DNA from: Gyrodactylus bullatarudis
Lineage: Eukaryota; Platyhelminthes; Monogenea; Gyrodactylidea; Gyrodactylidae
NCBI GenBank assembly: GCA_012064415.1
Contig: SSNU01000024.1
Location: forward strand, 62,001 to 126,000
Length of the DNA stretch: 64,000 nucleotides
Direction of reading: 5' to 3'
Part shown: positions 9,743 through 20,133 of the stretch, piece after piece
Layout of the letters: every line of letters begins with the position of its first letter
How positions within the stretch are numbered: position 1 is the stretch's first letter
Notes under the pieces: model-generated
Seen by the model: only the letters and a program-made list of their open reading frames with translations
What the model was told of the DNA's origin: nothing
Database searches by the model: none
Translations under genes and position numbers: made by a program

Positions 9743-12700
9743 TTATGCGGCATTCTCCTCATCAACGAATCCATCATGGTTACTGGAATACCTAGACTCG
9801 GATAGCCATTGACTGACATTATCCAAGTGTTTGGCCTCATTGGCAAGTTGGCCAATGCCAGGCCTCTTCCGGATGAGGCCGGGAAGGACGTTTGAGTTGA
9901 GTGGTTTCTCACATTCCTGTTCAATTTTGAGGAAACTGGACTGAAAGATATTCTTATCCCTCGGGTTAATGAAGGTTTCTACACGTTCCGATTGTGCATC
10001 GGTTAGTTCCAGGTCACCATTCTCTTCGACTACCTTCTTGGCTGCTTCAGCGTAAAAACCTTTGGCATCGATTCTAGAAAAAGAAAAAGAGTTTATAAAA
10101 AGTAACTATTCTCATCAATCACCGATGGCTTACAGGTTGGCAAGGGTCTTGAGTTTCGCACAATGCTTTCCATAATCCAAATTCAAGTCCTGTAACAGAT
10201 CATTGACGTGGACAACGAAACGGGCCGAGAATGATGCGACAGTCTCATGGAATTCTGGAAGGCTGGCGTAATAGTCAATGGTTTTTTCCATCACTTGTCG
10301 CTTAAGTTCGACAAGGTTTCGCTTCTCTTCCTGAGTAAGACTAGGAGGGAATATTTGATGAGTTGTAATTTTGGCGGGTACGCCGATTTGATAGGTGTTT
10401 GTATTGATTGATAAAAGGGAATTTATTGAGCTAGTTCGTCGAAGGGGATTCGAAGGGAGGGTAAAGTCGTGTGAAGTCAGGGTGCTTGGCGCAAAGGCTT
10501 CTGATTTTGGTTGATTCTGCGGGTCCTGGACAACTTCGGCCATTCCTTCTTCAAAGTTTACCAAGAGAGTATGAATAAAATCACCAAACTCGCTGCACAA
10601 TTCATTAATGTTGGCCAAGGCCCCAATCAGGTGATCTTTGCGCAATAGGGACTCGTGAAGGCAGGCTGAAATGCATTCTTCAACATAGGTTTTAACATCC
10701 TCCAGAGTCTTGGCCTAAACAGATAGATAGGAATTCTATTCGAGAATACACCAATACGGTTGCTTACATGTTTGAGCTTCTTGTGCAAATCATGAAAGGC
10801 AGGCTCAATGACGAATACATTGATAAACATTAGGTATTGATTGTTGAAGTGGATCATATTCTCGCCGAGTATGAGGGCTGGCAAGAAGAAGCTGCTATAT
10901 TTGGACAATGAGCCTCTTATAGAATTGGTCAGGGCCCATATACTAGATAATTTGTATTCGGTGATGATGCACTGGAAAATGTGCCGGAATAGAAGCTTGG
11001 AACTGTTCATAACCAACTCGTTGAGGACTAGTGTGATGGGCCAGGATATTTTCAAGTCCAAAACAAAAGCTTCCGCAAAAGTTCTCGGGGTACAGTCAAG
11101 GGCTGATAATTCAGACTTGGGCTCCTGACCTAAACACAACGAGATTAGCTTGGATTTTGTTGAGAAATAATTTCATTTATTTAGACTTGCTTGCGTGTTT
11201 TTTTATTCCAACAAACTCCCCCAAGAAGGTCAATGGGCTCATTGAGACCCTGAGAGGAAAATTATCATAAATATCATTAATGTGATAAAAAACAAAAGAC
11301 ACTTACAACAAATTCTTGCCAAGTGGATCCTTTGCGATAGAACTCTGACCAATGGCCGACTCCAGGTGGTTCTGGAAACTACCCAATTGTAGGCTTTCAG
11401 CTGAAAATAAATTTTCCCTTGAATTGATAAAACAAGCGTTGGTTATGAGGGAAAAGACTTACGATCATAGCATTGGAACAGTTCAGGAGTGGAGTCAAGA
11501 AAGTTTGTGATGAAATCCCTCTGATTGATGAGCATAAAGGTTTTAAATGAGCTATGAGAAATATGAAAATTACACCTTCATACGTAGAATCATGGGACTC
11601 CGCTGACTTACTTGATATGATCGTAGAGTTGAAATTTATCCACTAAAAAGTCCAAGAGAAAGGCTGAAGTCTTTTTGTAGACACCGTAGATTTTCTGGAT
11701 GTAGTCATCATCGGATTCTGTGGAATAGGTGAGGAGACCTTCTTTGTGCAAGTCCAGTCTTGACTCACATTGGCCGAGGATCTTTACATACAAGCCAGTC
11801 TTGAGGATGACTCCAGCCAATTGCTTATCGATAAAGGATGGTATTTGAGTGTGAAGGATAATGAGGCGATCTACCCAGGAACCATCAGTCTCCTTATCGA
11901 GAGAATCCTTGGAAATGTTGGAAAAATCATCGTTCACTGTTATATCATGCGCCAGTTCATTTTTGTCAATATTTTGAATGAAAAATTCACTCTTTGGATC
12001 GTTAAGAACTCCGCAAAAGATCCATTCGTTGAGGATTTCAAAGAAAGGCTTTGCTACGCACACAGCAATTTCTTTGAGTAATTCGTACCTCTCTGGATTA
12101 CCGGCATTCTTCAATAGTTCCTCGTGAATATAACTAAAGGTAGCACCACCAGTTAGAAAGTTAGTATTAATCTCCATGAGTAGGCGTACGAGTTCCTTTA
12201 GCCAAAAGTTGATCTTTTTCAGAGGCTGCTTCATCTGGACAAGAGTCATGCTCTCTTCCCTGTGCTTCTTGTAGATTTCAGTAATCTCCTTCTTGTATTG
12301 CAACATTAAAAGGTTGAGACATTGAGCCAGGGCTTGATTTACCTTGCCATTCTGGAGATTACGAACAGACTGAAGGGAATCCTGGATGAATGTGTGAAGC
12401 TTTATTGTCTCAATGCATTCACTGATGATAGGAATGAACTTTTGAGCTAAATGAAAGGATGAATTAAAATTTTCCAGTACAGAAAAATAGCCTCAGAAAA
12501 GAAACTCACGAACTTTACTGTCAACGCTAAACAATCGAAAAGCGTGTTCCTTATCATAACCCTTTGGGTATATTAAACTCGATGGAATACACTAGAGAAA
12601 ATGTTAATAATTTTACTGAGAACTAACTAATAAATTGTTGAAAATCTGATTGACGAGAATTGCTTCCTTTCCCTGATCTGATTCGTTGAGGAAATGTTGA

Positions 12701-12822
12701 AGAAACTAAGTTTTCGCAATAAAAAAGAGTTAAATTACTGTTGGGTTTTTCTGAGGCAAAAAGTCTGGATATGTGTGACGATATATACCGATAAAGAGAT
12801 CGTCTTCTTCTAATTCTGTCAT
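9743..12822 (-). CDS. TUBGCP2: Gamma-tubulin complex component 2 (GCP2)
   Basis: Ten exons: 12739-12822, 12628-12705, 12510-12591, 11612-12446, 11463-11551, 11307-11400, 11191-11249, 10768-11129, 10134-10714 and 9743-10073, giving 864 aa. GCP2 binds gamma-tubulin directly in the small complex. GRIP1 is seen in TLVQMKQPLKKINFWLKELV and EWIFCGVLNDPKSEFFI; GRIP2 in INQRDFITNFLD, DLKISWPITLVLN, LLFRHIFQCI and the end IDAKGFYAEA (human ISRLDFNGFY). These fit GCP2 better than GCP3-6. Introns are 33-63 nt. Intron 7 (11130-11190) only keeps frame with a GC donor (A|GCAAGT). Head to head with ATPSCKMT. Confidence 0.93.
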
Positions 12823-12896
12823 TTTTAAAATGTTATCTGTTTATATTTGCCATCAGTAGAAACACAATTAAACAAACAAACAAGTTCTTCTTTGAA
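12823..12896. promoter_or_regulatory. Divergent promoter region GCP2/ATPSCKMT
   Basis: Only 74 bases separate the ATG of GCP2 (12822, minus) from the ATG of the methyltransferase gene (12897, plus). No TATA box is evident. Both 5' untranslated regions must be very short or overlap. Confidence 0.55.
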
Positions 12897-13524
12897 ATGA
12901 ACGCAAGTTCGAGTGAAAGAAAAAAATGTGAGTATTAAGTTCTAACTTTAATTCTCTTTAGTTAACTCAAGTGCTCTTTTCACTGCTTCAGGAGTGGTAT
13001 GCTCCGTTCTATACTTAACTTATCAGTTTGTTGCACCTGCTTTTCGTAAAGTTTGCATCCCTTATTTGCCAGCTACGACAAAACATTTAGAAAATCTATC
13101 AAGGATCACTTCAAAACATAAGCTCAGAGGCCCGATTCTCGATATGGGAAGTGGCGATGGTCGAGTCCTTTTCCATTTGGCCAAAACATCTCCTCATTTC
13201 GGCATCTATCATGGGATAGAACTAAATAGAGTTTTAGTAGCTTGGTCAGCTTTTCAAAGATTGTTTACTGTCAAGAACAGTCAGGCATCAGTTCGATTTT
13301 ATTGCCGTGATATGTGGCGATATCCTATTGAACCTTACAATACTGTAGTCATATTCGGGACAGAATCCATGGCGGAGCCCACAACTCAAAAGATTAGCTC
13401 TGAGTTAAAGCCGGGAAGCCACTTGATTAGTGCTCGTTTCCCACTCCTCGAACAGAGCAATATTAGACTGATTGACAAAGTAGACGAAGAAGTCGATGCC
13501 CTCTATTTATACCAAATCAAATGA
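12897..13524 (+). CDS. ATPSCKMT: ATP synthase c-subunit lysine N-methyltransferase
   Basis: Exons 12897-12927 and 12962-13524 (intron 34 nt, phase 1), 197 aa. The family (FAM173/ATPSCKMT) is a mitochondrial seven-beta-strand methyltransferase that methylates a lysine of the ATP synthase c ring. An N-terminal hydrophobic segment (VVCSVLYLTYQFVAPAF) is followed by the family signature RKVCIPYLPATTKHLENL. The S-adenosylmethionine loop is LDMGSGDGR (motif I), then GIELN and the post-motif VVIFGTESM. Length and order match human FAM173B. The ATG at 12897 was chosen because splicing from it keeps the frame. Confidence 0.93.
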
Positions 13525-13771
13525 ATTTTCTAGTGTGAGTACCAACACTCTCTAATGAACGAATAGAATATTAAACTAGAGCAGTTTTCACTTTCTCATT
13601 TGGCTATAAATTATGAGTTCAGTCACATGAGTTTTAGTAGAATGTTTATACGCTCAATCAGTGCTAGTACTTTGTAATGTCAATTAAATACAGCAAGTGA
13701 ATGAGTTGATAATAAATCAATATAGTTTTGGTAACTTTATTCTTTGAAAATCTGAAATAATTTTAAATGAG

Positions 13772-15133
13772 TCAGTTATTCAGGGGCTGTCGTTTAATTG
13801 TAATAATCTTTTCTGAATTGTTGTTAAAAGAAATATGAGTAGTAGGTGAATTAGAATTACTCCGGGGAAGCAAGCTAGAAAGGAAGCCTCTAGATGAAGA
13901 AGAGGAGGTTGGACTCTGGGTGTCGAGGCCATCACCAAATTTAGAACGCCATTCGTGCATAGCCTTGAGGGAGTTTGGATTGACACTGGGTCTAATTCGT
14001 CTAAGGGAATCGTAGAAATCTCCCGAAGTGACAGGTCGTATTTCTTCAGGGCGAAGTCTAAGAATTTGCTGATGATTCAGGGATCTAATTGGACCCATTG
14101 CCGCGTCCTTTACAAGTTCTGTTAAATCTGATGAGGAGAATCCTTCTGTATTCTTGACAATCGAGTCAATGTCTGATTCATTCATCTTAAAAGAGATTTT
14201 GTCTTCTTTCTTGAGAAGCATCTTCAGAAGTTGCTTACGACCTTGCCCATCCGGCTGGCCAATATAGATTCTCTTGGGAAAACGACGGAGAGCCGCTTCA
14301 TCAAGAATTTCTGGATGATTTGTGGCTGCCAGTACGATAACTCTGTCTTCTCCAGATTGAACACCGTCAATTTCTGTGAGGAATTGGGTCAAGAGACGAA
14401 ATTGAACTTGGTTTGAGCTATCATTCCGGTTGGCCAATAGAGCCTCCACTTCGTCAATGAAAATAATTGAAGGCGAGGCAACACGGGCACAGGCAAACAG
14501 GGCAGCAACCAACTTTTCTGACTCCCCAACATACTTATCCATAAGGCTAGCAGCAGATATACAAAAGAAGGTACTGTTGCATTGATTGGCAATTGCTTTC
14601 GATAGGAGGGTCTTTCCGTTACCTGGTGGCCCATAGAAAAGGATACCCTTTGCAGGCCTCCTAAGTCCGGTAAATAGTTCTGGACGAAGAGCAGGGAGAA
14701 TAATCGACTCGCTAATAACACTTTTGGCCAATTCATTCCCAGCAATATCTTCAAAAGCAATCTTGGAATCTCTCTGTGTAATATTATAAGAAATTTCCTC
14801 AATCAATTTTTTGTTGTGATTTTTAAGCATGGGGGAAAATTTATCATAGAATTCTTTGCCAGTGAGAAAGATTCTTTCCGCACTACGTGGCTTTCTACTT
14901 GGATCCTTATTCACAGCAATTCTCAATCGAATATGCTCATGATATTTTTTGAGTTTAGTTTGACTTGCAGCATCAATTGGGCCCTGTTTCAGAGCGTCAA
15001 TAATCTTTCTCTGAGCTTCTTCATAATAGGAAATTGCATCAGAGGAAGAACCATTCTTTTCCTCGATAGTTATGGCCCGTTCAATATTCTTTTCAATTTC
15101 TGCAAGTCGATTCTTTATACATGAATTATTCAT
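13772..15133 (-). CDS. SPAST: Spastin, microtubule-severing AAA ATPase
   Basis: A single-exon frame of 453 aa. Residues ~10-85 form an MIT-type three-helix domain (AISYYEEAQRKIIDALKQG). The AAA domain begins IAFEDIAGNELAKSVI and contains Walker A GPPGNGKT (168-175), the substrate loop MDKYVGESEK, Walker B IIFIDE (D227, E228), AATNHPEILDEAALRRF with the arginine finger, and a spastin-like end RIRPSVNPNSLKAMHEWRSK. Spastin cuts microtubules in axons, midbodies and at endosomes. It is shorter than human spastin (616 aa), lacking the N-terminal hairpin region, but has an extra ~50-residue Ser/Asn-rich tail after the usual end point. Fidgetin or katanin is less likely because of the spastin-type MIT and C-terminal helix. 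Confidence 0.93.
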   Translation of the reverse strand: MNNSCIKNRLAEIEKNIERAITIEEKNGSSSDAISYYEEAQRKIIDALKQGPIDAASQTKLKKYHEHIRLRIAVNKDPSRKPRSAERIFLTGKEFYDKFSPMLKNHNKKLIEEISYNITQRDSKIAFEDIAGNELAKSVISESIILPALRPELFTGLRRPAKGILFYGPPGNGKTLLSKAIANQCNSTFFCISAASLMDKYVGESEKLVAALFACARVASPSIIFIDEVEALLANRNDSSNQVQFRLLTQFLTEIDGVQSGEDRVIVLAATNHPEILDEAALRRFPKRIYIGQPDGQGRKQLLKMLLKKEDKISFKMNESDIDSIVKNTEGFSSSDLTELVKDAAMGPIRSLNHQQILRLRPEEIRPVTSGDFYDSLRRIRPSVNPNSLKAMHEWRSKFGDGLDTQSPTSSSSSRGFLSSLLPRSNSNSPTTHISFNNNSEKIITIKRQPLNN

Positions 15134-15313
15134 TCATACTATTGCCAGTTTGGCAGAGAAATATCGATATCTTGTGGTAAAAACTAGAGATAATTTTTTA
15201 TTAAAATATTTGAATACATGACCTAAGGAAACAAGATTACCAATCACAGAAATAAATTGTTTAAATCATACACCAGTAAATAGTACCAATTTAAAAATGT
15301 TGGCTTAAAGGAA
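15134..15313. promoter_or_regulatory. Divergent promoter region spastin/Ly6
   Basis: 180 bases between the start codons of spastin (minus) and the Ly6 protein (plus). AT-rich; no core element is certain. Confidence 0.45.
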
Positions 15314-15742
15314 ATGATAACGACAATAGCAAGTCTTATTCTATTCTTTGGCTATGTTCAATCCTTAGGTCCTAGTAATTTAACATGTTACGAATGCGAG
15401 GTTGTGATGAGAGAACGCCAAATGCAGCTCAATTCATGTACACAAGAATTAGATAAAATGAACAAAATTGAAGGCTGTAATGCATGTATGAATGTTTATG
15501 AAACTATACAAACTGATCATCGTAAACCCCGATGGTTCCCAGATTTAAGAGAAGTTAAAGTCCAAAGTCGATTATGCGTAAGACGCTTTGAAGCTCGTTA
15601 TCCTATGGGCTGCAGAAGTTCTTATGGGATTGACTCTGTTCAGACTATTTGTTATTGTGATACTGACCTCTGTAACTACACTCAAAAAACTTGTTACTCC
15701 TCTCTACTATTTATAGTTTTTTTCTATTCAATAAATTTATAA
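15314..15742 (+). CDS. Ly6/uPAR three-finger protein, GPI-anchored
   Basis: 142 aa in one exon. The signal peptide is MITTIASLILFFGYVQS. The mature part opens LTCYECE (C25, C28) and closes CYCDTDLCN (C113, C115, C120), the hallmark of the LU/three-finger fold. Other cysteines are C42, C55, C58, C88, C100 and C127, giving the usual ten plus one. The last ~14 residues are hydrophobic (SSLLFIVFFYSINL), so a GPI anchor on the outer cell surface is likely. Family members modulate receptors or septate junctions; the exact role here is unknown. Introns, common in LU genes elsewhere, are absent. Confidence 0.88.
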   Translation: MITTIASLILFFGYVQSLGPSNLTCYECEVVMRERQMQLNSCTQELDKMNKIEGCNACMNVYETIQTDHRKPRWFPDLREVKVQSRLCVRRFEARYPMGCRSSYGIDSVQTICYCDTDLCNYTQKTCYSSLLFIVFFYSINL

Positions 15743-15960
15743 ACTCCTTTTTAGCTGGATTATAAAGATCCGTTGATGTAATACAATAATTTATAATTTA
15801 TTTTTGGCATAAATAATTTGACACATGCTGAAAGAGATTCATTCTAAAGACACTTTTTTCAAAGGGGATAACATTCTTGGAAGGAAGCTCTAAATATGTA
15901 TTTTTATAATGAGATAAAATGCAAAAGTTCTTTTCATTGTAAAAAAGGCTGAGAAGTCGG

Positions 15961-18900
15961 TTAGTTAGAGATTTGAGCTGCTTTCTCCATAGACATGATC
16001 ATTTCGTATTCTTCAAGCTTATTGAGGGCATCACGAGCTGTCTGCTTGGTGCTTCTCAAGTCTTTGGCTGAAATTGCGATAATTTCAGCCATTGGAACTC
16101 CAGGCATTGTGACGACAGTTGCTGGGCTCACTGATTTGCATTTGCTCTCATCGATATCTTCCATTTTATCCAGAGCCATGAGGACATCGAGCATTGAACT
16201 TTTGACCAGGTACTCGGCAAGACTTCGAGGTCCATTAGTGATTATGTTGTAGAGAATGTGAACACCACGGTGTTTTATACAAGGAGCATCATACGCGGCT
16301 AGACCCTTTACAAGATGAATCAATTTTATCAGAAAAGATCATTTGAATTTAGTAGTTCAATTTTAATTCACCTGGAGAATGTCGAACCAGTTGGAGACTT
16401 GAGTGATCTTTTCAATGATACCAGCATCATAAGACATTGTAGCCAAGGCACCAGCGGCTGCTTTAACCAGAAGAGGGTCCTCCTCAAACATGGCACAGTA
16501 GAGGACAATCAACTTGATTCTTTCAGTCTGACCCTGGACAATCAGGTCCTTCCCGATGGATATGTGGTCATCATTTAAGGGCAATGTTCCACCACATGAA
16601 ACAACAAAAGCATGGTATTGGGCCATATTGGCGTAACACTCGGTGGCAGCTCTTCGCAGCATTTCATGCTCCTCAAAGAGATACTGGTCAATAAGAGAGA
16701 GGCCCTTCTCGGCCATGATCCTATGTCGGTGGATTTCATCCAAGGATGCAAAATTTGTCAGGGCCATGAGAGCTTCAAAATTCTGAAGGGCAGTACATTC
16801 CACGTGGAGAAGACTTAGCAATGGCCTTATAACCTCTAATGACTAAAAAAAGAAATAAAGAAAGATTTCGAAAAGCTAAATTAAAAAGAAAGGCTAGATC
16901 TGTGATAAAATTAATTACAACTTGGGTCAATATTTGAATTCTCAGCCATGGGTTTCCAAACGTTTCGACGGTGATTCTCTTCACACGTATTCTTTAATGG
17001 GGTATGAAAAGCTTATCAAAAACAAAATACTATTTATATACTTTCATGATCTCATCCCAATCAGTTTTGTCCGATCAGATTAGAGAATAGAATAATAAAA
17101 GAAGCCTATGATAATAAAGAATTGATAATTATCAATTATAATCAGAAGAATGTAGAGTAATAAACCTAATTTTTCATCAGATTTAACTTCCTTCTTTTGC
17201 CAAGAAGCTGCTCCAACACTGCTCAATTTTCACTTCAACAACATTTCCATTAAAAGTCATCATTATTGCCAATTTCAAGTTTTAATAAATTTTATTATAA
17301 AACTAATCTAAGATCATTTTTCACTGAATCCGAAAAAAAGCAAAATTTGCTTACTCTTTGACCGGGGAATGTGACCCTGGGATCCATGGTTATCGATAAT
17401 TTGGCAAGGGCATGACTGGCGGCAGTTTTGCCCTTTTCTGTATTAGCTGGTTGGTTGGCCAAGGATAGGAGAGCCTTGCCGGCTCCATGTGAAACAAGGA
17501 GACCTCGTTTGTCAATGACATCAGCCAGTGCTAGGTAAATTCTATAAAGAGGTAACAATTGAGAGAACTTACTTGGAGATTAATTCCCTCAGGCCAGACT
17601 GAGCCATGACACTGTCAACAGCCATCTTTGTCAAAAGACCATAGATGAAAGGAGCCATATCCAAGTTGAGGAGACGCTCTCTACGATCAGCAACAGCCTT
17701 TGGCAGGTCCAGTTCATGTTCTTCTGGTATGTGTTGCTTGGCGAATTGAGCCAGCTCGACCAATTCTTGATTTATCTCCGGTCTCTCCTGACAATTGACC
17801 AGGTTGCCCATCAAGCTAGCCAGGGGATAGCCAAATTCCAACTTTTCCAGCTACAAGTGTAGAAGAAATTAGGCATTAAAAGGAAAGCTTTCATCGATTG
17901 ACTAACATTGATTAGGTTGAAGAGGATTCTCACAAACTCCTCGTCTTCCACAATGACCTGTTTGATTTCAGCATCAAAAGAGAGAAAGGCCAATCCGTCC
18001 AGGGCCCATTTGAGGTTCTGGAGGAAATCCTCCTTCTTGTGCGAGGAGTCTGGATCTTCTTCGCCTCCCTTCTTAGAGCCAGTAAAGAGGCCTAGGTTAT
18101 TGACAATCATACGCCGGCAACTTTTCATTAGGTTCATAGTGGAACCATCGCCGAGAGCTTTGACGTTGGCATCTGTGCCGCCGGCGACGCCCAACTTGCA
18201 CAAACCCACCAGGGCACGTATCTTTAGGTTATCATTAGAGCTTTTGTAAAGGTTCTGTAGGATGGGAACAGCCTGTTTGACAATGCCAAAGCATTTCTCT
18301 TTCTTGTTGATGGCCAGAATTATCGTGTCTAGTGCAATTGTCTAAAATTGTGTATTTAATTTGCTGTTAGGATTTCCTTAAGGGAAATAAAAGGTGGAAT
18401 TCAGGCTAGACCTACTTGATAGGAAAGTGTCTGCGATTCGGAGAGAAGCAGGAGTCCTTGGAGGATACCCTCATTGGATAGGAGGGCATTGCCCAGTTCA
18501 TGAGGTCCAAGGAATATGGTGCCAAGGATAGAGGCTGACTCGGCCTTACTCTCAATGTACAGGTCAGCAAATAGATCCCTAAATGGAAAAATGATATTAA
18601 GCTAAGCCATAGACTCAGAGAGAGTATTTCTTACATGATAAAGTCCGTGCAGGCTTTGATGACATAGTCTCTGGTCTTGTCAGAGCCAATGTCGTTCCAG
18701 ACTTTGGCCAGTAGACAGGCTAGACTCATCCTTGTATTACTTGTTGTGGCTACTGTCTTTCCTGAAATAAATATTAGTCTTGCCTCGAAAGGTTGGAGGT
18801 AAACTGCATTTGGTAAAACATACCGGAAGCAATGTTGGATTCATTGACAACAATTCCCTCCTCTTCATTCAGGTAATCAGCAATTTTGGAACGCTTCTTT

Positions 18901-20010
18901 TCACTTCTGTTGGTCATGAGGACAGTCTCTGCAACAGCACTGGCCAAGTCCATTAGACGGTCCACACAACTGGGCAGGTTGATGAAGAATTCACTAAAAT
19001 TGAGCCCATTCTCATCGGGAATGATTCGTATCAACAGTTTGAGGACATGATCTCGTGTGAGAGCCTTGAGACGATAGCTGTTGATGAGCTTTGCCAATTG
19101 TTCAATTATCGATTCCACAGCGATCTTGTACTTTTCTTCAATCTTTATACGCGGATACTTTGATTTGCAAACTTTGTTGGACGGCATTTTGTTGTACTCC
19201 TCTCTGGCCTTGTGATAGACCCTGACCTGGGTGAGGGATTCTAGGACACTCTCGAGGAACTTGATGCATTCAACTGAAATGGTAGAGTTCTTTGAGTGGA
19301 CATTGTTGATGAAGAACTTGGGTGTAAGATTCTGTAAGATAAACAACCCTTTTTCCGGGTCGTTAACAATGATTTTTCCAATCAGCGTTTGTGCTTGCTT
19401 CAATATTTCTACATCAACAGCCTTACAGAGGTCAATGATTTTGCCAAAGTCCTTATTCGTCCAGATTATTTCGATTGCAGATTGTGAATTTTCATTGATG
19501 AGAAAAATAAAATTATTGAGAGCTACAACGAGATCACTGTGACTCGAATCGTTTGAAGTGATCAACTTGTACATGGAGGAGACTTTACCACGAAGGGATT
19601 CTGATTCGCTTTTAATTGAAGCAAATTCAGCTTCAATCTTACGGCATAATTCACGAATTTGCTTATTCTCACAGTCCATTTGGTATAGGCGTCTAATGTC
19701 GTCAACTGCTAAATTCAATCTTTTTAGTTCATAATAAGCCTGAGCTCGACGATAAAGAGCTTTCTTGTCATGAGGATCAATGTCAAGAGCTGGAATAGTA
19801 AGTTAACAAATTACCCTTGTTTGTATGATAAACTGTTTTCTCATAATTTCCCATGAAAAGTTCACATTGAGCAATGTTGTTATTTATTTTAAGAATCTCA
19901 TCCTTGGATGGATTCAATTCGAGGCATTGCTTGTATTTTTGAAGAGCATTTTTGTAGTCTTTCTCCTTGAAAAAGGCATTACCTTCAGATCTGCACTTTT
20001 CGGTCGACAT
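15961..20010 (-). CDS. UNC45: UNC-45 myosin chaperone
   Basis: Nine exons: 19815-20010, 18824-19789, 18635-18761, 18416-18578, 17907-18341, 17573-17850, 17355-17541, 16372-16842 and 15961-16305, giving 1055 aa. UNC-45 folds the myosin motor domain with HSP90. The N-terminal TPRs are clear (SEGNAFFKEKDYKNALQKY, then ALYRRAQAYYELKRLNLAV), followed by a central domain and the UCS armadillo region (KIRALVGLCKLG, ITMDPRVTFPGQR, PLLSLLHVECTALQNFEALM, YDAPCIKHRGVHI). Typical UNC-45 has about 930-950 residues, so this one is longer. The TPR2/TPR3 join uses a 25-nt intron (19790-19814), another is 31 nt (17542-17572), and one is about 512 nt. The acceptor at 16306-16307 is uncertain by a few residues. 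Confidence 0.94.
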
Positions 20011-20133
20011 TTGAATTTACACGAAAAGATAAAGCAATAAATACTTTTTAAATATTTCTTGTTTCTCTTGACCAAATTGAAATGACCTCATATTAAGCGG
20101 ATATTCAAATATTTGCAAAATGCTACTGTAAAA
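20011..20133. promoter_or_regulatory. Divergent promoter region UNC-45/coiled-coil gene
   Basis: 123 bases lie between the UNC-45 ATG (20010, minus) and the ATG of the plus-strand coiled-coil gene (20134). It contains AT-rich runs but no clear TATA box at a fitting place. Confidence 0.45.

Noticed and set aside
12765..12788. Possible 24-nt intron in GCP2 exon 1 (GTATAT...CCAG)
   Set aside because: It is in frame without a stop, so the exon reads straight through (FIGIYRHTYPDF); no intron is needed.
16880..16984. Possible extra UNC-45 exon (TVETFGNPWLRIQ) in the 512-nt intron
   Set aside because: The join from TFPGQR directly to SLEVIRPLLSLL matches the family, and including this piece would break it.
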